Below are positions 47,900 to 58,830 of a stretch of DNA of 64,000 nucleotides, in pieces. Within the stretch, counting starts at the first letter, position 1, and the number at the start of each line of letters is the position of its first letter. The position numbers were made by a program, and so were the translations under genes. The DNA comes from Psoroptes ovis (Eukaryota; Arthropoda; Arachnida; Sarcoptiformes; Psoroptidae). The stretch is from positions 1,550,001-1,614,000 of the forward strand of contig PQWQ01000005.1 in NCBI GenBank assembly GCA_002943765.1. The letters are read 5' to 3'. Under the pieces are notes generated by a model that was not told where the DNA came from, made no database searches, and saw only the letters and a program-made list of their open reading frames with translations.

Positions 47900-50696
47900 C
47901 AACAACCAACAACAACGACCACCACAAATGATGATGATGACGACAATGACCGATTATATGATGATCCTGGATGATCCAAATAAAAAAAATATCAACCAAT
48001 AATATCACCTTTAATTTAATATGATTTGACCAACCATAAAAAACAACTGATTCAATCGAATCATTTCGAAATCATCGAAATGATTTATTATCCATCAACA
48101 ATAATTCATTGAAAAAAAAAGAAATTCTCTTATCTCTCTCTCTCTCCTTTTCTCTCTTCTTATTTTGGATCTGTGATATAATTCTTGTAATTTTGTAAAA
48201 CAATGTTCTCAATAATATATCATCACATGTTTACAAATCATCATTAAATTGTCATTGACCATCATCAATAATTATCATCATCAGTGAAACAATCAATCAA
48301 TCGACTAATCATCATTTGAATCATTTTGATGAATACATACATAACTTGTAAAAAAAAAATTCATTTCAAGATTCAAAAAAATGTTGATAATATCATCATC
48401 ATCATCGTTATTATCCTCTGAATACATCGAATTATGTATAAAAAAAAAATTTTATTTTTTTTTTATTTTTCAAATTCCTTCCTTTCTTTTTTTTCAAATT
48501 TACAAATTTAATGTTTTCCCTGCGAATATATTTCTTCAAATTTTCATCTAAAATTTTTAAAGTCTACGAAAAACAGCGAAAAAATCTTCAAATAATCAAA
48601 ATGATACATCGTACATACATTATACAGGTGATTTGTATAATTGAATGAATGAAAAGAATTCCTATAACCAACCAACAACAACTACATCAGCTGCACCATC
48701 ATCATTATTTTACATCGTAAAATATTTGTACAAATAACTTTTTTTTATCAATTGAAAATTCCTTGATTGTAAAATCATTATGAAAATTGTAAATTTTTTT
48801 TCTGATTTGTGATATAGCATTATTGTGGCATTCAGCATCACACATTGACACACATATACACTAAGATACATCATCATCATCAATTTGACACCGTGTACAC
48901 ATAATTTTGAACAAACAAAAACCTAAAAAATTCAATAATTTCATTGTTTTCTGTTTTCAACAACAAAAAAAAAAGGTTTCAAAATCTATATTTGTATCAT
49001 ATATAAAACCATTTATCATATATATATAAATATTTTATTCAATTTCTGGTGTTTATTATTAATTAATCAATTGTGTAAACATTATTATTATTATGATTAT
49101 TTGTATTTTGTAATTTGTACATATGAAAGATGAAACATGAAATTCGAAAAAAAAATAATAATCATAAAACCAAAAACACCTATTACACACGAATACACAA
49201 ATTCTACATAAGTTTTCTTCCCCCGAAAAAAAAAATCAAAAATTTATCTTCGTTTTGTTTTTGATTTTAAAACGAACACCAACAACAATGACATGTACCA
49301 ACATTATTATCAATCAATCAATCCAAATTATTCTTTGTAATGTTTATGACATCAAAATTTCTTCAAAATTTTTCGCCAATTGAATTTGATTTTGCAACTA
49401 TTTCACACACACATGTGACACACGTATGTATGACAACAAAAGAAAAGAGACAAAATTTAAAAATATTTTTCCTGCCAAAAGAAAAAAACTAAGCAACGCA
49501 AAAATCCTTTTTCCATTCTTCCTTTTTCAACACCAGCACACACACACAAATGACACATTTATTTGTTAATAATTGTAGTGTTTAAAAATGTCAAAAATTA
49601 ATTCACATTTAACATCTAAAATTATGAATGTTGTTGTCGTTGTCGTCGTTTTTTGTTATTTTTTTATTTTTTCAAATTTTTTCAATTAATTTCAAAAAGG
49701 TTAACATAACATTCAAAAAAAAAAAATTTCATCCAAATTAATTAATCAACACCAGAAAACAAACAAACCAACAAACAAACATCAAAAAAACAAAATCAAA
49801 TTATTACATTCAAAATTTTATTGGATTTCGAATTGTTGTGTGTGTGTGTGTGTCCCCGAAAAAAGTTTTTCATATAAATTCGAATGGTGTTATAAATGTG
49901 GTTATGTGTGTGAAAAGTCAATTGGTGAAACAATGGAATGGAAAAATTTCTTTTGGGCCCACCGACACACAAATGAACAAATTCAAATCTAAGAAAATGA
50001 AAATTTAAAATTTTTGAAAAAAAAACAAACAAACAAATAATTCAAATGTAAATTCTCCCAATTTTTTTTTTGTTGTTTTTGTTTTTTGTTTCAATCACCT
50101 TTTAGCATCATCAGCACCAAACACCAGATACATTTTCACCCTAGAAAAACAAACAAACAAACAAACACTAAATGATGATCATATTTTAATAACACTGCAA
50201 ACATAACGAAAAATATTGTACACGATTGGAATCAAAAAAAAATATTCACCATATAAATACACATATATAAACACATCACGTAAATACACACACATACACA
50301 GATATTTGACATTTTTTTTTCTTTTTCTTTTCTCTCTTTTTTTCATAATCCATTTTTATTTTCTAAAAAAAATTGAATGAATGAATGAATCAATCAATCA
50401 ACCAATCAATCAATCATTTTGAAAAAATGAAATGATATGATGAATTATAATTAATTAAAATAATTAAACATTATTATTATTATTATTATAAAAAAATTTG
50501 AATTTATAATTTTGAATTTTTTTTTGTTTTTGAAAATTTTGATTTTCGCGCCGACAGATGGCGTTGCTCCTTCCAAATGTTTTTGACGTTTTGCTCTTTT
50601 TGTTTTTGATTTGAAGTCGATTTTTAAAAGTTGATTTTGATTTTTAAAATTTTGGGTTCATAATTTCAATCAGACATTGTTTCAATCAAATCTTCT
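46876..50696. other. 3.8-kb AT-rich region downstream of BTG
   Basis: Probably contains a long BTG 3' UTR at its left edge. Simple repeats: (ATG)n at about 47868-47899, (CT)n near 48136-48160, (GT)n near 49838-49852 and (ATT)n near 50471-50489. ORFs at 47431, 47760 and 49796 are low-complexity and unsupported. The right edge holds the LAMTOR5 promoter element. Confidence 0.55.
50554..50563 (+). promoter_or_regulatory. Recurrent ACAGATGGCG promoter element, LAMTOR5 copy
   Basis: Lies about 134 bp upstream of the LAMTOR5 ATG within a short GC-rich island (GCGCCGACAGATGGCGTTGC). It shares CAGATGGCG with the Chk1 element in the same orientation relative to the gene. Confidence 0.45.
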
Positions 50697-51049
50697 ATGA
50701 ACATGGAACGAAAAATGAACAAAATCTGTAATGAAACGTAAGTTGCTTCATTTTGTATTGATTCAATCACAGTTATTTTGCCTACGCCAATCGTTTTTCG
50801 GTGATTAGTTTATCATCAACCGATTCAAATTTAGGCGTAATTGTAGCCGATAATAATGGTCTTTGCTTACATTCAAATGGTTGTGGTGATCCTAAATTGG
50901 CACCAACATTGTTGAAATTAATACAATCAGCACAAAAATTGGATGAAACAAACAAAGAATCGATGGCCATTCGATTAGATTGTTCTGATTATTATATAAA
51001 TGTTAAACATCATAATAATGTTATTGCAGCTGTTTATAATCGTTATTAA
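50697..51049 (+). CDS. LAMTOR5: LAMTOR5/HBXIP, Ragulator complex subunit, two exons
   Basis: Roadblock-fold subunit of the pentameric Ragulator on lysosomes, which anchors Rag GTPases for mTORC1 activation. Exons 50697-50737 and 50773-51049 give 105 residues (human 91 in its short form). The pattern LGVIVADNNGLCLHSNGC, then a helix (LIQSAQKL), AIRLDCSDYYINVKHHNNVIAAV matches the human order ([32 protein letters not shown]). The intron is only 35 nt, but splicing is required because the reading frame has a stop upstream of exon 2. The exact N-terminus is therefore less certain than the body. Confidence 0.82.
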
Positions 51050-51142
51050 GAAAATTTTAATCAATTTCAATCATATGAATTATATCTGTATTTTTTTAAA
51101 AATATTTATTTATTTAATTATGAAAAAAAAAAAATTAACAAA

Positions 51143-51583
51143 TCACATTGAATTTGCTTGATTGGATTCTTTTTTATCCGTCAGTGTTACCATAAATCGT
51201 TCGATAATAAATTTTTCATCACCTTTCGATAAATCAATTTTATAATAATGATCAGAAAATTGTACTAAGATTAACAGGAAAAAAAAACAAATAAATAATT
51301 AATTATAATTCGGAAAAAAGCATGAATAATCATTAAAATTACTTGTTAATCCTAAAAAATGATCATTTGTTAAACGTTTTGCATAATGTAAACGTAATGT
51401 ATCGATAATGGCGGCTATATTTTCAATCAAATATTTATTATTTACAAATTCACCCGATGCTTTTTGTACTTCAAGCGAACGATTCAATATTAATTCACCT
51501 GTTTGTTGTTGCATTGTTTTCTCTTGCTCTTGTTGTTGTTGTTGTGGCTGCTGCTGCTGTTGCTGTTGTTGTTTATCGATCAT
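51143..51583 (-). CDS. Small Gln-rich protein of unknown function, two exons
   Basis: Exons 51343-51583 and 51143-51264 give 120 residues. An N-terminal run of about 20 Gln-rich residues is followed by a predicted helical stretch (LILNRSLEVQKASGEF, then NKYLIENIAAIIDTLRLHYAKRL) and a beta-like end (IQFSDHYYKIDL, FIIERFMVTLTD). I do not recognise it. Size and helical character would suit a small subunit of a larger complex. It converges with LAMTOR5 (gap 93 bp) and is divergent from LHPP, with 223 bp between start codons, so it likely shares a bidirectional promoter. Confidence 0.75.
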
Positions 51584-51677
51584 CTTTGTTTTTTGAAAAA
51601 AAAATCTTTGAAATTTTTAAATGTCCAAAAATTATTCAGAGAAATAAAAAAAACAAAGCAAAATATAAACAAACAAA

Positions 51678-51693
51678 AGCGCCATCTATTGGC
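51678..51693. promoter_or_regulatory. Recurrent GCGCCATCT element in a bidirectional promoter
   Basis: The sequence AGCGCCATCTATTGGCGG sits between two divergent start codons (51583 minus, 51807 plus), about 95 and 115 bp from each. It shares GCGCCATCT with the Chk1 copy. It also holds an ATTGG box (CCAAT on the other strand). Confidence 0.45.
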
Positions 51694-51806
51694 GGTGAAT
51701 GTAAACAAAAATTGTGTCATTGGATTGACTTTTTTATTTGATAAAATCATTTTTTTTGACAAAATTTTATGCTTTTTTTCATTATCATTGTAATAATTAA
51801 TTCTGC

Positions 51807-52808
51807 ATGCCACCGACATCCACTTCGTCATCATTATGGCTTACGAAACCGATAAAAGCATTATTGTTAGATATTACTGGTGTTTTATATGAAAGTGGTA
51901 CCACTTGTGCAATCGATGGATCAGTAGAAGCTATTTCAAAGTAAAATTTGCGATTCAAAACTAAGAAAAAAAATGAATTTTGAATTAATATTTCGTTTAT
52001 CCTTCGAACAGGTTACGTAAACATAATATACCATTTCGTTTGGTAACAAATGAAACACAAAAAGGTACATTGAAAATTATTGAAAAATTAAACAATTTTG
52101 GTTATGATTTTCAAGAAAATGAAATTATTACACCATCAATGATATGTCGTAAATTTATTCTTGAAAATGGTCTACGTCCACATTTTCTGATACATCCAAG
52201 TTTGTACTTGACCATTTATTTTTGTTCATTGAATGTATCATTTCTAAATTTTTCTTTATTCGACAGATCTTAAATCAGCATTCGATGATATCGATTGCAA
52301 TGATCCTAATTGTGTTATAATTGGTGATGCTGAACAACATTTTACTTATGATTCAATGAATGAATGTTTTCGTTTGTTGATGTCATTGAAAGATTGTAAT
52401 AAAAATGGAAATAATGATAATTTATTGATTTCACTTGGTATTAATAAATATTATCGTGAACGAAATCAATTGAAAATGGATCTAGGTGGTTACACGGTCG
52501 CATTAGAATATGTTACCGATTTAAAAGCAAAAATCATTGGTAAACCATCGAAAGATTATTTTGATGCAGCAATCAAAACATTCGGTGAAGAATTACTACT
52601 CACAGTTGATGATATTTGTATGATTGGTGATGATATTATTGGCGATGTACAAGGTGCACAAAATGCCGGTCTACGTGGCATATTAGTTCGTACTGGGAAA
52701 TATTTACCGATCAATGAAAATCATCCAAAAGTCAAACCTGATGCAATTGTTGATAATTTGAAAGATGCTATCGATCAAATAATTAAAAATCAATATGAAA
52801 ATATATAG
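51807..52808 (+). CDS. LHPP: LHPP, phospholysine/phosphohistidine inorganic pyrophosphate phosphatase
   Basis: HAD-superfamily (class IIA) phosphatase acting on phosphohistidine and pyrophosphate. Exons 51807-51940, 52012-52199 and 52267-52808 give 287 residues (human 270). HAD motif I is LLLDITGVLYESG with the nucleophilic Asp at about residue 22; LVTNETQ is motif II; VGKPSKDYF and MIGDDIIGDVQGAQNAGL are motifs III and IV. NGLRPHFLIHP, DPNCVIIGDAEQHFTYDSMN and ALEYVTDLKAKIIGKPS are typical of LHPP rather than HDHD2. Shares a promoter region with the divergent unknown gene. Identity is firm. Confidence 0.93.
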
Positions 52809-52921
52809 GAAAAAATTAAAATAAATTAAATTTATTAAAATCGTTTATTATTAAGAATATATGATATTTTTTAAAATTTAATTTTGACACAAATTGTATT
52901 CATCGAAAATTTCGGAAAAAA

Positions 52922-53245
52922 TTATTGAAAATATTCCAATGGATCTTCAAGTGTTTTCATTTCTGGATGAACGGCTGTCAATTCTGTTTCTTTCTCAGAA
53001 CGTGGTAATGGTTCATAAACCCGAATATGTACATATTGATTATTACCAACATCACATTTGATGTAATAATTGACACCAGAAACCACTTGTGTACGAACTT
53101 TAACCGCTTTCAAATGATCAAATTTTTTACCAAATTTTTCTTCAATTTGCGGTCGAAATCGTTCACAAAATTCATGTACTTTCGGATCAATTTCGGTGGA
53201 TTCTGGTGCAAGACCACCACAAATAATATGTTCAGGTGATGACAT
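52922..53245 (-). CDS. Stefin (type 1 cystatin), cysteine protease inhibitor
   Basis: Intracellular inhibitor of papain-like cathepsins. Single exon, 107 residues from the ATG at 53245; an upstream in-frame extension would need a TTG start. The inhibitory wedge is complete: N-terminal CGGLAP with the conserved Gly, the first hairpin QVVSG at residues 53-57, and a second loop EPLPRSE. NYYIKCDVG and YVHIRVYEPLP match cystatin B. No signal peptide or disulfides, as expected for stefins (about 98 residues in mammals). Convergent with LHPP, 113 bp apart. Confidence 0.93.
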   Translation of the reverse strand: MSSPEHIICGGLAPESTEIDPKVHEFCERFRPQIEEKFGKKFDHLKAVKVRTQVVSGVNYYIKCDVGNNQYVHIRVYEPLPRSEKETELTAVHPEMKTLEDPLEYFQ

Positions 53246-56200
53246 TTTCGTCGATTGATGAATCAATAGGCGTTTTCTCAAATGTTGAAATATTCGTTTA
53301 ATAATGTTTATGGTTGTGGTTGTTGTTTGCTGCTATTTATATATGTTTATCGAGTAATGTTATCGAGAAAAAATCTGGAAAATATCAAAAATAATCAAAA
53401 ATCAATTGATTTATTATTTCTTTGTTGTTTTCTTGTTTTTGGTATATAGGAGTATCGAAATATTTCCGAAAAAAAATGATTAAATAATAATACTTGTAAT
53501 ACTGATGATGATGATGATGATGATGATGATAATGTACGTTCAAACAAAGATTTTCATTCACAAATATGTATGTATTTGTATACGAATTGAACGTAATTTA
53601 TTGATTGATTAATTGATTGTTGTCATAACACCCTCTACATTCAGACAACAATAATTTAATTGTGTGTTTATTTTCAATTCAAAAATAAACAAAAGAAATT
53701 ATTGTTTGCTCATGAAGTACTCAAGGATTTTCAATTGAATGAAATCGAAAATTGAATGGAAAATTTTTGTTTTACGGGCATCACATCGATGTCTGCAAAC
53801 AAACAATGATTCATGTCTTGTCAATCATTTAACAATTAATTGAATTTTACTTTATTTCAATTTGAGGCTTTAACAAATAAATGATTAGTCACATAAACAT
53901 TTTTGAGGCTTTGATTATTTGAAAACAAATTCGAATATGCTGCCATCTGGTGTAGAGCTCATTAGTTATTTTGAATTTTTTGAAGTTGGATTTTCCACCA
54001 ACAGATAGCGCATAATTTAGCGTTTTTTAGCCGAAAAAAATTCGATTCCAATTTGCATTCGAATTCGGAATTCAAGAAATTCAAATTTTGACTCAAATTC
54101 AGAGAGTTCTGGTCAAGAATATTCTCCAAATTATTCAATACTTAATGTGATTTCAATCAAATTGACAAAATCTAATAAGATCAAAGTGAGATGAAATTCA
54201 AATTGCTTGCTTCAAATATTTAATTTAATTCAATTATATCAGATTATGCTCAAATGTGGCATTATTCCATCAATTTCAAAATGAATTTCATATTATTCGG
54301 ATTCTGACTTTGATTTCATTTTCAAATTGTTTTTGAAAATCAAAATCAAAACGAAAAAATTGACAAATTTCAATTCAAAATCTAAATCTAAATCTTATTA
54401 TTATTGTTATTATCATCAAGGGATATCTATGTGCATTCCCAAAAAAAAACTTTATATTACGATATTACTTTTTATTTATTCATTTTGATACAATTATTAT
54501 CATCAATTCATTCACAGATTCAATGGATAAAAATAATATACGAAAAATGAAATCAGAAAAAAATGAAAATAAAAATCCAATTTATTACGACAAACAAGCA
54601 TCAACGGTATACGTACAACCAACCAAAACAAACGACAGTAGGAGGTCAACCAGACAATAAAAATAAACAAACAAAAATATGACAATCATACAAATTGTTT
54701 CATCATAATAATAATAATAATCATGATTATTGTTTCATCATTTTCAAAATATAAATATAAATATGATCGTAAATTGATGAAAATGAAAATGGAAATAAAT
54801 AAATAAATAAATTCCAGCAAGTAAATGATAATAATAATCATAATCATATTTCTTATGTATGTACATGATTGTGATATGATTCATTCAATTTCTTATTTCA
54901 AAATTATTATATGATGTCTCCCAGAAAAAAAACATCATTTGTGAGACAATAATAGTAATAATAAGTTCAAGATTTATGAACTTGTTCAATAGAAACGAAA
55001 GAATGATAATAAAACACTGAATAACTTTTAGAATCACGTAAATACTAAATCAACAAATTAAAAGTAAGTAAGATATTACAATTTCATGATTCAAAAAATT
55101 ATATTCAATGTAATAATTTTTAGTTTATTACATTTGATGATGTTTAGCAGAGAAAAATTCAATTTTAAAATTAAATAATTTTAATTTAGTTTTAAAAAGT
55201 GAATTTCTGCAGGAAAATGATTTACATTCTTTTCATTTTCAGTGTCTTTGGCTATTATTATTATTAGAGTTGGTTGCTATGTAAGAATTAATTCTAAAAT
55301 AATTCCGAAATTCTAATATTATAATAATATGAGAGAATACAATGAAAATAAATACCAATGTAAAATATATGTGTATGGACCATTTAGCTTAATTGAAGCA
55401 TCAAAATATTATTTGAATGTATGGATGGATAGTTGGATAAATGGATCAAGAATGAAATCATCATAATATCATTTATATGTTTGTTCAACAACCAATGAGG
55501 CAAATAAACCAACATTAAATTTAATTGAAAATAGAGAAAAATAGTAAAAAACTATTAAACAATTTTAATATTATCATAGTGTTTGCTTTAAGGGTATTTT
55601 TTACAACAGAATTTTTTCATTTCAGAAGGGTATTCTATTTATTCTTGGCCAAAATAATGATAATCATAAAAATAATTTTGGTTATTATCATTATAAAATT
55701 CTATAATTGATCTCAAAAAGAAAATTAATGAAATTAATGATGCCATATTATTATTACACATCTTTATTTATTAACGAAAAAAAATTCAAATTGAAATTTT
55801 ACAATATGCAAAGGTATTATGCATATGATCATAATAATAATAATAATAATCATTAAATATGTATGTATCTTTTGTGTTTAATGATTATAAAACTTTTTAT
55901 ATTCATTTTTCAATGTAATATCATTCATTTCTTAGAATTTTCAGAATTCAATCAAATTAAGCCATTCAAAAATGCATTCATATTGATGATGATAATGATG
56001 ATACATATTGAAATATTCAAAAAAAACAAAATTAAGATTAACTATCATTGTATTGGCGAATATATAATGAAATTAAGAATGTGGAATAAACAGACAGAAC
56101 AAAGGAAAAAATTTAATGGAGAAGAAAATTAAAGAATTATCATCATAATGATGAAAAATTCTGTTTAGACATTGAAAGACTTTGAAATGATAATAGTGGA

Positions 56201-58488
56201 ATATAATGAAATATAATAATCAATTATTATATTCAATGTGATACAACAATATGAAACGGTAAATATTATTTGAAATGATTATTATTATCATTATTACTGT
56301 TGTTATAATCAAAATAGATAAAAGTTTTTTTCAATCGAAAAAAACTTTTGATTTTCAATTTTTCAATAACAATAATGATGATAATAACTAGAAATGTGAA
56401 ATATAATAAACATTTGTTTTTTATTTTGTAGGGTAGACAATGCAAGTTGCAAAAAAGAATAATAAAAAAAGCAAAATAATCAAAATATAATCGTAATGAT
56501 AACAGTAATAATAGTAATAATAAACTCATCTTTTATTTCCAAAGAATTCATTTTGAAAAAGAAAAAATTATAAAAATGGATAAAAAAACAAATGAACAAC
56601 GAATGAAATGAAACATCATTCAAATAATGATGTTGTTATTATTTCTTTTGAAGTATTCTATTTTATTTTTTACTGATGACGAGGAAAAAATATCAATTAT
56701 TTTCAATATCCGAGATAATCGATTTTTATTTTGCCATCGAATTGTATGTATTACTATTGAATGGTAATTTTGAAAAAAAAAATTTAATCGAATTTTTTTC
56801 TATTTGTTTTTGTTTGCACAGATTTTTATTATCATCATTTGAAAACAATAATAACAATAATGATGGTTTTTTGTCTGATGGGTGCTACGCACAGAATATT
56901 CATTTATCTTCGAGAAAAAAAAAATGGTAATTTGAATAATTCTTGACCAATGAAATTTTTATGATCATTTATTATTTTTCTGACAGAATTATGATCAAAA
57001 TTTTGGTAAATTTTGAATTTTGCACGTATTTCACGTTATATAAATTCACCTAACGAACTAATAATTCATTTTGCGTGTCAGGTATCATTATTTTTGCATA
57101 TGAAAGGTTGAAACAACTAAAAAAAATTTCCCGTAAATCGACCGAAACCAGAAAATTTTATGAGAAACAAAAATGTTTATGTAAGTGTGTCCAAATGTTA
57201 TAATAAATAAGAAATACTTCTTTAATCTAATAGAAATCCAAAAATAAAAATCCAAGGCCATCAAGCACAGATGGGTCGAAGGTCATTTTAAATGAATATT
57301 GCATAAGGTTTGCGCAAAACCGAGAATTGATAGAAAAAAAAACTTCCGAAACAATAAATTTTAAACTATCGGAAAAAAAGAAAATTGTCAAATTGTCCTT
57401 GGATTTTTTTTTTTTTTTTTTTGGAAATTTCAAAACATTTCAAAATTTTTTCATTTGATCTAAAACAAACATTCAACACATTTTCATTTCAATTTAATTT
57501 ATTTTTTTGAATTCTTCCTGGTATTTTTTTTTTTTTAGAAAAATTTATTTCCAGCAGAAAAAGTAGTGGCAGAATCTCACCAAAAAAATAAGAAAATAAC
57601 AAATTCTATATGACAGTATGAATCATAACTCCACCTACAATTTATTCTGGTGAGAATTCTGTTTTTTTGGCATAAATTTTACTGAAAGAAAAAATTAACC
57701 AATAGCATTCGATGTAAACACCTTCTTTTTTTCTTTTAACAATGTTGAAATTTTTATTTAGTTTTCATTCCTTCATTTTATATAAATTGTTTCAAATATT
57801 GTTTTCAACATCATCATCACCACAAACAAACAAATATACAATGTAGAAATTTGTTATTACTCGTTTCGGTTGGTAATATGTAAAATCATTCATACATTAA
57901 ATAATAATAATAATGAATGACTGTATGTGTTCTGGTAAGTTTTTGATTTCATTTCATCATTGAATCAATTCAAGACACCCACTTAAATTATTACATGTTA
58001 TGATGCGAAAAAATGTTCGACAAATTTTTTTTCCTGAATGGTAAAGAGAAGATAAACACATGAACAACAAGAAGAAGAAGAAGAAGTACAGAATATATGT
58101 GATGTAATAAAAAAATGGTCGATGATTGTGTGGTGTTCGATCTTTTCATTTTTTTTTTTCGAAGGTATAAATACCGACGTATGTTTAGGTTTTGAAACCA
58201 AAAATTGAAATCAAATCATTTCACATTTTTTTTGAAATGATGAAATGTTTTCCACAACAACAGTAGCAGCAATCGACAGAAATTCTGACATAGAAATTAA
58301 ATTCTGTCAGAGAATCAATGAATATTTCAGATTATGACATTGATCTTGAAGTTTATTTTGATTCCTGATTCGGTGATTTGGTTTCGACAAATTCGGTAAG
58401 TAAAACTCCTTTTGTGAATACCATTATCAATCTATGAAAAATTTTACTTTTTTTTCTGATTCATTTGATTCAACGATATAATTTTACT
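53246..58488. other. 5.2-kb AT-rich region without a recognised gene
   Basis: Holds (GAT)n at about 53502-53530, many (AAT)n patches, and at 53940-54010 two imperfect copies of the promoter word in inverted order (GCCATCTGG, then ACAGATAGCGC), which might mark a TSS. Poly(T) at about 57405-57421. The ORFs (for example 55525, 55863, 56266 and 56676) are low-complexity and I do not support them. Confidence 0.5.
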
Positions 58489-58830
58489 GTAAGAGAGAAC
58501 TGTTTTATAATTTGTACTCCACCAGGTGCCTGATATTTTTTTTTTTGAATAAATAAATTATTACAATAATTTATATTCGAAAAAAAAAGAAAAAAAAATC
58601 ATGAAATAAATATATTCAGGCGTCTTCTGGAGAACAAAACCTAAAACAGTTGATGCGTAAAATATTTGAGAATTTTTTCTATATTTTGTTTAACCGCAGC
58701 AAACTTGAAATAACTAAGCCACAATCAATACTGCATTATCACAAATATCGAATCGTTTCAAGGGTACTCGCTATATAAACAGCTCCCTGCAAGTGCACAT
58801 GGCAACATTGGCGCCCAGAACCTCAAGGAA
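58489..58830 (+). mobile_element. Possible LTR and primer-binding-site relic
   Basis: TATATAAAC at about 58771-58779 is followed by GGCAACA, then TGGCGCCCAGAAC at 58809-58821, which resembles a retroelement primer-binding site (TGGCGCCC is the complement of a tRNA-Lys 3' end) directly after an LTR end. A TGTAAG start at about 58488 would give an LTR of about 320 bp. No pol follows. Weak evidence. Confidence 0.25.

Noticed and set aside
47760..48002. Small ORF with a Met run
   Set aside because: It is produced by a (GAT/ATG)n microsatellite.
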